A stretch of 64,000 nucleotides of DNA from Paenibacillus urinalis (GCF_028747985.1 NZ_CP118110.1:124001-188000); one strand, 5' to 3'. Shown: positions 23,096-31,868, numbered from the stretch's first letter. Notes: generated by a model not told the origin, from the sequence alone. A program made the numbers and translations.

Positions 23096-24177
23096 CGACA
23101 GATTGTAATATGAAGTGCGACACCTAGTTCAAAAAAAAATAAAAATGACCCATGGCCTGATTCGTGTAGAATAAAGTTACCACACCAAATTCACACAGGA
23201 GAATCAGTCCATGAGCTACTCACATCTTACCATAATAGAACGAAGTAAACTAGAAGCACTCAAGCAACTAGGGATGTCTGCTCGAGCCATTGCTCGTGAA
23301 TTGGACCGACACCACTCTACGATCAGCCGAGAATTAAAACGAAATCAAAGTTCAGATGGTTATCAGGCGGTAGCTTCAGACGAGCGGTATCAGTGTCTTC
23401 GCCAAACCCAAAGTTCACGAGGGAAGTGGACGGAGACGCTTGGTGAAGAGATAGAGAAGCGACTTCATGAAACCTGGTCTCCTGAGCAAATTTCAATGAG
23501 CTATGCTCTAAAAGACAAGCCCATGGTTTCGTTCAAAACGATCTATCGGTGGCTCTATAAAGGTCGCTTGGCTCGTACGACAGTTCAACAGCTAAGGCAC
23601 AAAGGCAAGAGACAGAAGCCTCAAGAAAGACGAGGTCGGTTCCTCGTAGGGACTTCTATCAAACAACGTCCCAAAGAGATTCGTTCCCGAGAAACCTTTG
23701 GTCACTGGGAACTGGATACGGTCGTGTCTAGCCGAGGGAAAAGCAAGGCTTGTGTGGCCACCTTTATCGAGCGAGAAACACGGTTGTACACCGCGATTAA
23801 AATGCCAGATCGTACCGCACTATCTATGGAAATCGCTGTAGGCGTAGCTACTGCGCAGCACCCTTTGGGCACCTTCCAAACGGCTACCGTTGACCGTGGT
23901 AAGGAGTTCGCATGCTTTCATGATCTGGAAGACACTCACGCCATGAAGGTGTATTTTGCAGATCCTTATTCCTCATGGCAACGAGGATCCAATGAGAATG
24001 GAAACGGCCTCCTTCGAGAGTTCTTCTCTAAAGGAAAGGACTTCGCAGAGGTATCTGAAGACGAGTTAGAACATGCTCTCCATCTCATTAACAACAGACC
24101 AAGAAAATGTTTAGGTTGGAAGACAGCTCACGAATCTTTTGAGAATGAAGTGTCGCACTTGGATTGACAATCTGTCG
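23096..24177 (+). mobile_element. IS30 family insertion sequence
   Basis: The 1,082-base element has imperfect terminal inverted repeats: CGACAGATTGTAATATGAAG on the left and its counterpart ending CAATCTGTCG on the right, with AAGTGCGACAC continuing the repeat on both sides. No clear target duplication is visible (GT on the left, TA on the right), so the flanks may have changed since insertion. Confidence 0.88.
23211..24167 (+). CDS. IS30 family transposase
   Basis: The 318 residues contain an N-terminal HTH (LTIIERSKLEALKQLGMSAR, AIARELDRHHSTISREL) and a DDE integrase core: WELDTVVSSRGKS (first Asp), TATVDRGKEF (second Asp) and SSWQRGSNENGNGLLREFF (Glu), with INNRPRKCLGWKTA at the end. The order and spacing are normal for IS30. 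CAGGAG lies ten bases before ATG. The frame is intact, so the element is potentially active. Confidence 0.95.
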   Translation: MSYSHLTIIERSKLEALKQLGMSARAIARELDRHHSTISRELKRNQSSDGYQAVASDERYQCLRQTQSSRGKWTETLGEEIEKRLHETWSPEQISMSYALKDKPMVSFKTIYRWLYKGRLARTTVQQLRHKGKRQKPQERRGRFLVGTSIKQRPKEIRSRETFGHWELDTVVSSRGKSKACVATFIERETRLYTAIKMPDRTALSMEIAVGVATAQHPLGTFQTATVDRGKEFACFHDLEDTHAMKVYFADPYSSWQRGSNENGNGLLREFFSKGKDFAEVSEDELEHALHLINNRPRKCLGWKTAHESFENEVSHLD

Positions 24178-24322
24178 TATAAAAAAATTTTATAACTTGT
24201 ACATTTATTTTACGAGATAAAAGTAGTATTCTATATAGAAGAATCATGAAAATTGCTGAGACCCATAACCTACCGCCTCACCTCGCGTTAGCCCTGCGCT
24301 AAATCGAGTGTGAGGTGTTTTT

Positions 24323-24514
24323 ATGTTTATTAGTCCGATGTTACTCGAAAAAGCGGACGCGCCATTCTCGGATTCGCGCTACATATTTGAACCGAATATC
24401 GACGGCCAGCCACCGCTTAATATTTTCGCAACTTAACGGAGAAGTCCGCTTATATACGCGTCATAATAACGATTGCACGCGCCAATATCCCGAAATAGCC
24501 TGCGAATCGCCAAT
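24323..24514 (+). pseudogene. ATP-dependent DNA ligase, N-terminal remnant
   Basis: ATG 24323 begins MFISPMLLEKADAPFSDSRY then IFEPNIDG, the adenylation-domain start with the nucleotide-binding region (FEPKIDGHR in intact relatives, where Lys is the adenylated residue). Here Asn replaces that Lys. A four-base insertion after GACGGCC shifts the frame; the following frame reads HRLIFSQLNGEVRLYTRHNN and is then cut by the Tn7-like end. A ligase C-terminal part lies at 63389-64000. Confidence 0.7.
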
Positions 24515-24651
24515 CGGATTATGTTCTTGTCCATTACGGTAATCGGTACAAGTTCTTGTCCTTGGCTTGGGACAAGAGCTTGTACCGATAAAATAAAAAA
24601 GCCGCTAAAATAGCGACTTCAATGGGAATATGTTCTTGTCCCCCGACACTT
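24515..24651 (-). other. Tn7-like transposon end, copy B, unbroken
   Basis: Read on the minus strand from 24651 it starts TGTCGGGGGACAAGAACATA. It continues through the hairpin TAGCGGCTTTTTT and TTTATCGGTACAAGCTCTTG. It ends with two more ACAAGAAC units, CAAGGACAAGAACTTGTACC and ATGGACAAGAACATAATCC. It is inverted relative to copy A at 7974. No matching 5-bp target duplication was found at the two outer edges. Confidence 0.5.
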
Positions 24652-24704
24652 TCGATATAACGTTAGTAATATAAATCGTCTTAGACAAAGTCCTGTATAC
24701 AAAT

Positions 24705-24750
24705 TAAACAACCTTAGTCCGGCCCATCGCCCTGATCTAAGGTTGTTTTG
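24705..24750. terminator. Bidirectional terminator after copD-like gene
   Basis: AAACAACCTTAG pairs with CTAAGGTTGTTTT around about 19 bases, just downstream of the minus-strand copD-like gene. Confidence 0.75.
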
Positions 24751-24772
24751 AGTGTGAACAAAAGATGAATCT

Positions 24773-25843
24773 TTAAGAAACTAGTGTTAATGATCCAATA
24801 AAAGAAACAATAGCAAATATAAGCCCGCAGATAAGAGCAGCATACGCTGTATTGTTTTTTCTGAAAATAATATACATCCATACAATACTAACTAGAGCTA
24901 TAACATAGAGAACTAAGGAAAATAGGCTTACATCAAAGTCAACGGGCACCTGTACCTCACCATCTGCTAACCAAAGGTACAATCTTGATGCTGACAAAGC
25001 CATCATTTGAGGATCTAGATCATGTGGTGCAACTTGTTGATTCATAAACCCTGTTACAGTAAAAATAAGCAAAATAAATATCCCCTCAACTGTTACCCAC
25101 TTCCTCGGGTTGAAAGCAGAATTGTTCAATTTCTTTCTTATTAAAAAACCGTTAAAGAAAGCAATAAACAAAAGTGGAATGATCAAAAGATGCTTTAACA
25201 ATAAGGATTGACCATAAGAAGTTACCCATGAATTAAAATAATTCGGATCCGTTCTGATATTTAATAAGAGTCCAGATATTATTATAATTAGCATGATTAC
25301 GATAGCAAGAGGATGATACCATGACAGAAATGACTTCCATTCTTCAGCTTTATTTGACATGTACATACCAGCAATAATGAGAATACCTGCCCAAACAGCA
25401 ACCGAAAATAAATGGATAAATTGTGGCCAGAAACCAACCGGTCCAAAATATGAGGAAGCATGGCTGGACCAAGATAATGCTCCTACAATAGATACTATTA
25501 ATACAAATAGTAGTATATTGCTACTTGTACTGACTTTACCTTTCCTTGCTACCAATACACTGATTAACAGCACGGTTAATATCAAGGTCCATATATACGC
25601 TTTTCCTTCGGCAAAAGATAACATGACATTTTTAAAAATAAGGCCAAAACTTGCATCGTCTGAAAAAAAGAGAATGATCCTGAGTACGGGTAGAAATGAG
25701 AAAATAGCAACTCCTAAAGCTGCTAGGATAAACACTTTATTAGGTATTTTTACTGACTTATGAACTTGCGAAACAATGACTCCTCCAAATAAGACAGACA
25801 AACAACTATAGAGAAAGGGCTCTCCTAACCAATACCAGCTCAT
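24773..25843 (-). CDS. copD: CopD-domain copper transport membrane protein
   Basis: The 356-residue protein has about nine membrane helices. The CopD core lies in the middle: FWPQFIHLFSVAVWAGILII, then WHP-like YHPLAIVIMLIIIISG, and KHLLIIPLLFIAFFNGFLI; the conserved His residues (HLFS, KHL) are likely metal ligands. CopD proteins take copper from periplasmic or surface CopC into the membrane or cell. It overlaps copC by four bases (ATGA), so the two are translated together. In Bacillus the equivalent is the single fused protein YcnJ; here the parts are separate. Confidence 0.85.
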   Translation of the reverse strand: MSWYWLGEPFLYSCLSVLFGGVIVSQVHKSVKIPNKVFILAALGVAIFSFLPVLRIILFFSDDASFGLIFKNVMLSFAEGKAYIWTLILTVLLISVLVARKGKVSTSSNILLFVLIVSIVGALSWSSHASSYFGPVGFWPQFIHLFSVAVWAGILIIAGMYMSNKAEEWKSFLSWYHPLAIVIMLIIIISGLLLNIRTDPNYFNSWVTSYGQSLLLKHLLIIPLLFIAFFNGFLIRKKLNNSAFNPRKWVTVEGIFILLIFTVTGFMNQQVAPHDLDPQMMALSASRLYLWLADGEVQVPVDFDVSLFSLVLYVIALVSIVWMYIIFRKNNTAYAALICGLIFAIVSFIGSLTLVS

Positions 25844-26442
25844 TGTTTCCTCCGTTTTATTTGTCTCATTAATGCTGCTATAACGATAATGAGGATAATC
25901 CCTGCCCCAACAAAATACCAGGTATTATTGTTACTCTCTTCTCCAGGGAGAGCCTCAATAGAGGCTGAGACTTCCTCCGTGTTTGGTGTAGTTTCGACAT
26001 TTCCAGTGGTTTCAGTGGTATCAATATTCTCAGTTATTTTGGTTTCTGAGCTTGTCGCTGTTTGCTCTTCGGGCAGGTCCACTGTAAAGTTATAATCGCC
26101 TTCAATCGGGTGACCGTCCTTCCCGACTATTTTCCATTCAACCGTGTATTCACCGTTTTTAAGATCAGTTCCATCCGATATATGTCTCTCCATCTTATTC
26201 ATATCCAGGGTTATATCATTTAAAGGGACCTCTTGGTTATTTTGATCAAATAACTTAAAGGAGCTTAACACTTCTATACTCGTATTAAACGTCAAAGTGA
26301 TCTCACTAAATTCTGTGGTAACAACCTCACCATCTTTAGGAAAGGACTCCTCAATTTGAGTATGAGCAAGAGCAATTGATGGGAAGTAGAATAATAAAAT
26401 ACATACCAAAGCAATAATCACGAGTTGATAACTTTTTTTCAT
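25840..26442 (-). CDS. copC: CopC-domain copper-binding protein, membrane-anchored
   Basis: A signal peptide ends ..SIALA-HTQIEESFPKDG, so the mature N-terminus begins with the conserved His that binds Cu(II) in CopC. The beta-sandwich domain (about 27-125) includes GTDLKNGEYTVEWKIVGKDG and HPIEGDYNFTV, the second histidine site. A Thr/Glu/Ser linker (130-165) leads to a C-terminal membrane anchor and RQIKRRKQ. It should sit on the outer membrane face and feed the CopD partner. No BlaI or CsoR-type site was found in its upstream region. Confidence 0.88.
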   Translation of the reverse strand: MKKSYQLVIIALVCILLFYFPSIALAHTQIEESFPKDGEVVTTEFSEITLTFNTSIEVLSSFKLFDQNNQEVPLNDITLDMNKMERHISDGTDLKNGEYTVEWKIVGKDGHPIEGDYNFTVDLPEEQTATSSETKITENIDTTETTGNVETTPNTEEVSASIEALPGEESNNNTWYFVGAGIILIIVIAALMRQIKRRKQ

Positions 26443-26603
26443 TTAGAACATTCCTTTCTAATCGAAATTAAATCTAGTTCAGACTAACACATGAAGATAT
26501 GTTCATTCAATAATGTAAGCGATGTAATATTGTATTCTTTTAGAACTTTTGAAGGTGGAAGTAAAGAATGACTAAGAGTTGTTGTTCTAAAAATAACTCA
26601 TAA

Positions 26604-26661
26604 AAAAACACCTTAAGTAAGAGACAAGTTCTAACCCTTGTCTGTTTACTTAAAGGTGTTT
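26604..26661. terminator. Long terminator between copC region and cadA copy 1
   Basis: AACACCTTAAGTAA pairs with TTTACTTAAAGGTGTT, with an inner GACAAG/CTTGTC stem. It lies 20-75 bases after the stop codon of the minus-strand cadA copy. Confidence 0.8.
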
Positions 26662-26680
26662 GATGAAAGCTTATGATGCC

Positions 26681-28855
26681 TTATGAGCTTTTCATTACTC
26701 GTACTGCATTTAATACAGCCAACAAAGTAACCCCAACGTCTGAGAATACCGCTTCCCACATCGTTGCAATGCCGAATGCACCTAGCAGTAAGAAAACTGC
26801 CTTCACTCCGAGAGCAAAAATGATATTTTGCCACACTATTTTTCTTGTCCTCTTCGCTATCCGAATAGCCGTTGTGATCTTTGATGGCTCATCGGTCATG
26901 ATGACAATATCCGCTGCTTCAATGGCAGCATCAGAGCCAAGTCCGCCCATTGCAATTCCTACATCTGCCCTCGCCAATACCGGTGTATCATTAATTCCAT
27001 CACCAACAAATACAATTTTCTCTTTAGATGTCTTTTCTTGATCTAATTTTTCTATTTCTTCTACTTTGTTCTGTGGGAGTAACTCTGCGTACACCTGGTC
27101 TAATCCAAGTTGGCGCCCAACCGCTTCTCCTACCGTTTTAGAATCTCCGGTGAGCATGACTGTCTTTTTGATTCCAAGCTCCTTCAATGATTGAATGGCT
27201 TCTAAGGAATCTTCTTTCACTTCATCAGAAATGACGATATACCCTGCATATTCCTTATTAATGCTCAGATGTACTATTGTTCCAAAGTCAGCTGGTTGAT
27301 CATAACGAATATGTTCTTGATTCATTAGTTTTGCATTACCAGCAAGTACTTCTTTTCCATCAATCTTTACCTTGATACCATGCCCTGAAATCTCATTATA
27401 ATCCTCTAACTCATTCTCATTTATACTTTCACCATAGGCAGTTCGAATAGATTCGGCGATGGGATGAGTTGAGTGAGCTTCTGCATAAGCAGCATACCTT
27501 AAAAGCTGCTCTTTAGAAATCTCCCCTTTAGGTTGAATGTTTGTAACGGTAAATGCTCCCTTTGTCAGTGTTCCGGTCTTATCAAAGACGACATATTTCA
27601 CATCATTAAGGGCCTCCAGATAGTTACTTCCTTTAACCAACACTCCATTTTTTGAGGCTGCTCCAATCCCTCCAAAGAAGCCAAGTGGAATAGAGACCAC
27701 TAATGCACACGGACAAGAGATAACTAAAAATATAAGTGCACGGTATATCCATTCTGAGAAAGTAGCTCCAGTTATAATAAGAGGAGGAACCACAGCAAGA
27801 AGCACAGCAATGATCACTACTACTGGAGTATAATAGCGGGCAAATTTTGTGATGAAATTCTCTGTTGGAGCTTTTTTACTGCTCGCATTCTGAACCAAAT
27901 CCAGAATTTTTGATACAGTAGATTCACTAAATTCCTTAGCTACCTCCACGGTTAATACACCATTTTTATTTATAAAGCCACTGAGCACATCATGACCTGG
28001 CTCCACTTCTCTTGGAACAGATTCTCCGGTTAGAGCAGAGGTATCCATAGCAGATACACCGTCAATGACTTTGCCATCTAAAGGAACCCTTTCACCAGGC
28101 TTTACCAAAATGATATCTCCGATCTTCACTTCTTCAGGAGATACACGTTCTATCTCGTTACCTATTTTTAAATTTGCATAGTCTGGGCGAATATCCAGGA
28201 GTGAGCTGATCGATTTTCTAGAACGATTTACGGCGATGCTTTGGAACATCTCACCAACTTGATAAAATAACATGACGGCTACACCCTCGGGATACTCTTG
28301 AATTGCAAAAGCGCCCACCGTTGCAATGGTCATCAAAAAGTTTTCATCAAAAACTTGACCCCTAAAAAGATTTTTGACTGCTCTGAATACAATGTCGCCA
28401 CCGATAATGATATAAGCTAATGCAAACAGCGAGAACTCTATATAGCCCGAAAAAGAAGAGAACCAAGCACCAGCAGCAATAAGGGCACCAATAATTAACC
28501 GGATTAACATACGTTTTGTGTTCTCATTTCCATGGTCGTGGGAATGATGGTGAGCATCTTCATGATTTTGATGTTCTTCTGTATCTTTGGAGCTACTTCT
28601 TGATGAAGATTTACCTTTTTCAATTACGCGTATATGAGGCTCTAATGTCTTCACCTTTTCTTTTGCTTTTGATACAATACTTTCTTCTCTTCCCTCTTCA
28701 GTCTCTAAAGTTAAAGTTTTAGTTACGAAATTTACTGAACAGGTACTAACTCCATCAATTTTCTTAACGCCGTTCTCAATCTTCATAGCACAGTTCGCGC
28801 AGTCTAATCCATCTAATATTAACTCTTTTCTAACCTTCTGTAGCTGTGCTTCCAT
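26681..28855 (-). CDS. cadA: Cd/Zn/Pb-transporting P1B-type ATPase, copy 1
   Basis: I chose ATG 28855 with GAGGAGTGAGGGG upstream. Features in order: HMA domain with GLDCANC (16-22), a His-rich linker (NHEDAHHHSHDHGNE near 95-110), the TGES phosphatase motif, CPC in the sixth membrane helix (VISCPCALVVS), the phosphorylation site DKTGT, the SEHP-like STHPIA, and GDGINDTP. The CPC and final-helix Lys/Asp pattern fit Zn/Cd/Pb export rather than copper. The His-rich linker is often zinc-linked. It has its own ATATGA-type operator (28892-28911) and lies downstream of an ArsR-family gene. Confidence 0.92.
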   Translation of the reverse strand: MEAQLQKVRKELILDGLDCANCAMKIENGVKKIDGVSTCSVNFVTKTLTLETEEGREESIVSKAKEKVKTLEPHIRVIEKGKSSSRSSSKDTEEHQNHEDAHHHSHDHGNENTKRMLIRLIIGALIAAGAWFSSFSGYIEFSLFALAYIIIGGDIVFRAVKNLFRGQVFDENFLMTIATVGAFAIQEYPEGVAVMLFYQVGEMFQSIAVNRSRKSISSLLDIRPDYANLKIGNEIERVSPEEVKIGDIILVKPGERVPLDGKVIDGVSAMDTSALTGESVPREVEPGHDVLSGFINKNGVLTVEVAKEFSESTVSKILDLVQNASSKKAPTENFITKFARYYTPVVVIIAVLLAVVPPLIITGATFSEWIYRALIFLVISCPCALVVSIPLGFFGGIGAASKNGVLVKGSNYLEALNDVKYVVFDKTGTLTKGAFTVTNIQPKGEISKEQLLRYAAYAEAHSTHPIAESIRTAYGESINENELEDYNEISGHGIKVKIDGKEVLAGNAKLMNQEHIRYDQPADFGTIVHLSINKEYAGYIVISDEVKEDSLEAIQSLKELGIKKTVMLTGDSKTVGEAVGRQLGLDQVYAELLPQNKVEEIEKLDQEKTSKEKIVFVGDGINDTPVLARADVGIAMGGLGSDAAIEAADIVIMTDEPSKITTAIRIAKRTRKIVWQNIIFALGVKAVFLLLGAFGIATMWEAVFSDVGVTLLAVLNAVRVMKSS

Positions 28856-28891
28856 GTAACCCCTCACTCCTCTCAAAAAGCTAAATTCAAT

Positions 28892-28911
28892 ATATGAACA
28901 AATACTCATAT
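28892..28911. promoter_or_regulatory. ArsR/CzrA-type operator before cadA copy 1
   Basis: ATATGA-ACAAATAC-TCATAT, a perfect six-base dyad with eight bases between. A close match (ATATGA-GCAAGTAT-TCATCA) precedes the flavoprotein gene at 30588. Confidence 0.65.
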
Positions 28912-28976
28912 GTTTGTTTAAACACATTATACGCAAATGAAAATTTAATTGTCAATAATTTGTATGAGATCAAAAT

Positions 28977-29009
28977 AAAAAAGCACCTGCCATAAGCAGA
29001 TGCTTTTAA
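28977..29009 (-). terminator. Terminator after the ArsR-family gene
   Basis: AAAAGCACCTGC-cataa-GCAGATGCTTTT; on the minus strand the stem is followed by a T run. Confidence 0.8.
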
Positions 29010-29012
29010 TGT

Positions 29013-29387
29013 TTAATTTTCATGCATAGTATGCTGAAGGGTTTGCGTGAAAATTTGTTCAATATGAGTATCATCTAATGAATAAAAAACAGTCTTTCCC
29101 TCTTTCCGACGCTTAACGATTCTCATATTTCGTAAATAACGCAGCTGGTGAGAAATCGCGGACTGTCCCATTTCAAGAAGAACAGTAAGATCATGAACAC
29201 ATAGTTCTCTCTGTAATAAAGCATGAATTATTTTAACTCGAGTAGGGTCACTAAATGCCTTAAACCAGTCTGCTACTTGAACTGCCACATGTTCTTCAAT
29301 CATTTCAGTCTTTACTTGTTTATAATCATCCTGAGAGCCAAGACATGTAGTATCACAATCTTCAATAAGGGGGGCTTTCTGCTCCAT
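29013..29387 (-). CDS. ArsR/SmtB family metal-responsive repressor (CadC-like, variant site)
   Basis: ATG 29387 has GGAAGGTGA upstream; an earlier in-frame TTG would add nine residues. The 124-residue winged helix has the CadC layout: an N-terminal pair of cysteines (DCDTTC, about 10-14), the helix ELCVHDLTVLLEMGQSAISH with the DNA-reading segment SAISHQLRYLRNMRIV, and a beta-wing KEGKTVFYSL. CadC normally uses two Cys in ELCVCD; here the second is His (ELCVHD), so the metal site is altered. C-terminal DDTHIEQIF..H supplies possible alpha5 zinc ligands. It probably controls cadA copy 1. Confidence 0.85.
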   Translation of the reverse strand: MEQKAPLIEDCDTTCLGSQDDYKQVKTEMIEEHVAVQVADWFKAFSDPTRVKIIHALLQRELCVHDLTVLLEMGQSAISHQLRYLRNMRIVKRRKEGKTVFYSLDDTHIEQIFTQTLQHTMHEN

Positions 29388-29498
29388 CTTATAAATCACC
29401 TTCCTATTCACCAATACTACTTATTTTATAGTAAAGGTCAAAAAAACGAAAGGATTACGATTAAGAGATATTACCTGATATCATATTAATGAATATAG

Positions 29499-30545
29499 TT
29501 AACTATTCTTATGATTAACAATATGATCAACAATTCTCTGAGCATCATATTTACCCCATCCAACAAGTGCAGATCCTCTACAGGTCTGCCATGGTAAACC
29601 AACGAAATATAGCCCCTCGACTACGGATACCCCCTCCGAGTGTTCAATCTCCCCTTCTTTAAACGCCTCAATAATATCTATCCATTGATCATCACGTTTA
29701 AAACCAGTAGCCCAAATAACATTATCAATATGTATTGGAGATTCTTCGTTCTCAAAGTAAACCTGATCTTTATATATCTTATTAGTTCTCAAATGTAGTT
29801 TAATTTTCTCTTGCCTTATTAGTAACTCTAATTCTTTCCCATAGATCTGTTCAGGTTGTTTGTATAACCATTTACCTAGCGTACTCTTTCGATGAGCTGT
29901 TAAGAAACCTAATTTGTTAAAATACCAGAAGATACTCTTCCCTAGTATATGTAAAGGTTTGTAATTTATTTTTCCACTTGCAGAGAGATGCACTTCATAG
30001 TTTGAAGCTAATTCGCATGCTATTTGAGCTCCGGAGTTTCCTGCACCTACAACTAGTACAACACCTTTCTTAAGTTGCTTCTCGTTTTTATATTGTGAGG
30101 AATGCAATTGTATTACTGAATTGCTAAGAGCTTTGCTGAATAACGGAATATGTGGCTTCTGGAAAGGGCCTGTAGCTACAATTACATTTTTAGTAACGAA
30201 TTCTCCTTGAGTTGTAATGAGCTTGAATGTGCCCCCCTCCTTAGTTAAAGATAAAACTTGTGTATTTCCTTGAATAGGGAACTCTAAATGTTTAGCATAA
30301 TCATTTAGATAATCTGCAAGTTCATCCTTATGCGGCAACCCCTGAGGATCACCTGCTAAATCCATACCTGGTAAGCTACTGTACATTCTAGGTGTGAACA
30401 GATGCAAGGAGTCATAACGACTTCTCCAAGTATCCCCAATCGACTTTTGACTATCTAAAATTAAGAAATTGATTGAATTTTGTTTTAGATAGTAAGCTGA
30501 TACTAGTCCTGCTTGTCCTCCACCAATAATAATAACATCATACAT
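29499..30545 (-). CDS. FAD-dependent NAD(P)-binding oxidoreductase (CzcO/ArsO-type)
   Basis: The 348 residues carry two Rossmann motifs, GGGQAG (FAD, residues 8-13) and GAGNSG (NADPH, about 170-175), with YDSLHLFTPRMYSSLPG and WATGFKRDD between and after, the group-specific signature of CzcO-like flavoproteins. Close relatives occur with zinc/cadmium efflux genes and with arsenic genes, so the real substrate is uncertain. An ATATGA-type operator (30588-30607) like that of cadA suggests control by the nearby ArsR-family protein. CTCC/GGAGGAAATT precedes ATG. Confidence 0.8.
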   Translation of the reverse strand: MYDVIIIGGGQAGLVSAYYLKQNSINFLILDSQKSIGDTWRSRYDSLHLFTPRMYSSLPGMDLAGDPQGLPHKDELADYLNDYAKHLEFPIQGNTQVLSLTKEGGTFKLITTQGEFVTKNVIVATGPFQKPHIPLFSKALSNSVIQLHSSQYKNEKQLKKGVVLVVGAGNSGAQIACELASNYEVHLSASGKINYKPLHILGKSIFWYFNKLGFLTAHRKSTLGKWLYKQPEQIYGKELELLIRQEKIKLHLRTNKIYKDQVYFENEESPIHIDNVIWATGFKRDDQWIDIIEAFKEGEIEHSEGVSVVEGLYFVGLPWQTCRGSALVGWGKYDAQRIVDHIVNHKNS

Positions 30546-30587
30546 TTTGGGAATTTCCTCCTAAACTAGTGATGTATTTAAATTATC

Positions 30588-30607
30588 ATATGAGCAAGTA
30601 TTCATCA
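30588..30607. promoter_or_regulatory. ArsR/CzrA-type operator before the flavoprotein gene
   Basis: ATATGA-GCAAGTAT-TCATCA matches the cadA copy 1 site in 16 of 20 positions, including the spacing. This links the flavoprotein to the same regulator. Confidence 0.55.
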
Positions 30608-30635
30608 ATTGTCGGCATATAAATTTCCTCATAAA

Positions 30636-30663
30636 AAAAACAAGTTCAGATAACTTGTTTTTG
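30636..30663 (-). terminator. Terminator of the bdbDC operon
   Basis: AAACAAGTT-cagata-AACTTGTTT, followed on the minus strand by a run of eight T. Confidence 0.85.
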
Positions 30664-30689
30664 CTTTACTATGACTGTATTAAAACACC

Positions 30690-31100
30690 TTACTTTGCCT
30701 TGGTTAGTATTAATAATAATGAAATGAAGGTAAAGGCGGTTAGCGCTAGGAAAGGGATTGTAATAAAGTTAAGCCAGTTGATGTACTGAATATTACATGG
30801 TACACCACTAGTACACGGTTTAATAGATGCAAAGCCAGGTAGCTTCTGCTGCAAATAGTGAAACAAGGATAGACAGGCACCAAAGATGGATAAGGGAAGT
30901 ACATATTTTTTTATATTTTTGTCGCTGTAAAAAGCGGCAATTCCTAAAAGGATACTTAAAGGATACATAAGTATTCTTTGATACCAACACAATTCACAAG
31001 GAATAAATCCTCTTATTTCACTAAAATATAGACTCCCTAACGTAGCAGTCACTGCAACAATCCAAGCCAAGTATAATGTTTGGTCTCGTAAAACCACCAT
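30690..31100 (-). CDS. bdbC: Disulfide oxidoreductase BdbC (DsbB-type)
   Basis: The 136-residue protein has four membrane helices and the two extracellular cysteine pairs of DsbB/BdbC: CELCWYQRILMYPL (CxxC, about 35-38) and KPCTSGVPCNIQYINWL. It re-oxidises its thiol partner BdbD and passes electrons to quinone. It lies 14 bases after bdbD on the same strand and closes the operon, which ends in a strong terminator. Length is normal for the family. Confidence 0.9.
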   Translation of the reverse strand: MVVLRDQTLYLAWIVAVTATLGSLYFSEIRGFIPCELCWYQRILMYPLSILLGIAAFYSDKNIKKYVLPLSIFGACLSLFHYLQQKLPGFASIKPCTSGVPCNIQYINWLNFITIPFLALTAFTFISLLLILTKAK

Positions 31101-31114
31101 TTTCCCCTCCCAGT

Positions 31115-31798
31115 TTACTCCTTAAGTTGAGCGTTTATTAAGCTAGAAATCTCATCATAATCAAATGGGTTAGATACCATTACATTATTTATCATAATTG
31201 TAGGTGTTTGCTGTACGTTATATTTAAGTACTAGTTCATTATCTATATTAACTTGCTCCTGGATTTGCATACTTTTCATATCATTCTCCAGTTTCTGAAG
31301 ATAAATTGTTGGCGTGAACTGCTTAGCAATTTCCAAAACTTTCTCTGATGTTAACCAAAGTTCATCATGCTGCTCTGTTTGTGGTTGTGCATTGAATAGC
31401 TCTTTATGAAATGTCCAATACGCTTCAGGATCTTGTATCCAAATAGCTTCTGCCGCAAGCGCTCCAGTCCTCGACTCTTCTTCATGAAAAAGAACATTTA
31501 TGTATGAGAATGAAGCTTTACCTGTTTCGATAAAGTCCTTCGTAATTCTTGGCTTCATTTCCTCTTCCCATGCCTTGCAGGACGGACATTTAAAATCTCC
31601 AAACTCTACAATAGATACTTTAGATTCCTTACTCCCCAAAGTTGGTTGGTTCTCTGTCACAGGTGCGTCTTCGAATACCATTGCTGGATTTTCTGATTTT
31701 TGATTCATTTGGTTTATCAAAAATAATGAAAGTAATAAAATAATGATTAGTGAAGTGAAGATAACTAATTTTTTTGACAATTGACGTGTGTTATTCAT
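31115..31798 (-). CDS. bdbD: Thiol-disulfide oxidoreductase BdbD (DsbA-type)
   Basis: One N-terminal anchor (LVIFTSLIIILLLSLFLI) precedes a thioredoxin-fold DsbA domain with the active site GDFKCPSCKAWEEE (CPSC, about 72-75), a helical insertion, and the cis-Pro loop VQQTPTIMIN near 195. It introduces disulfides into exported proteins and is kept oxidised by BdbC, encoded 14 bases later. In this island it may serve CtaG/CopC-related copper proteins or exported hydrolases; that link is only positional. Confidence 0.9.
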   Translation of the reverse strand: MNNTRQLSKKLVIFTSLIIILLLSLFLINQMNQKSENPAMVFEDAPVTENQPTLGSKESKVSIVEFGDFKCPSCKAWEEEMKPRITKDFIETGKASFSYINVLFHEEESRTGALAAEAIWIQDPEAYWTFHKELFNAQPQTEQHDELWLTSEKVLEIAKQFTPTIYLQKLENDMKSMQIQEQVNIDNELVLKYNVQQTPTIMINNVMVSNPFDYDEISSLINAQLKE

Positions 31799-31868
31799 TG
31801 TTCACCTCGAAATTTTGTTTGTTTTTTTGATTCTACGTATAGATTCTTGCATCATTTGAAAATGTCCT

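Noticed and set aside
26673..27041. 122-codon plus-strand frame, and similar ones opposite the other metal ATPases (42509, 43610)
   Set aside because: They are antisense shadows of conserved P-type ATPase motifs.
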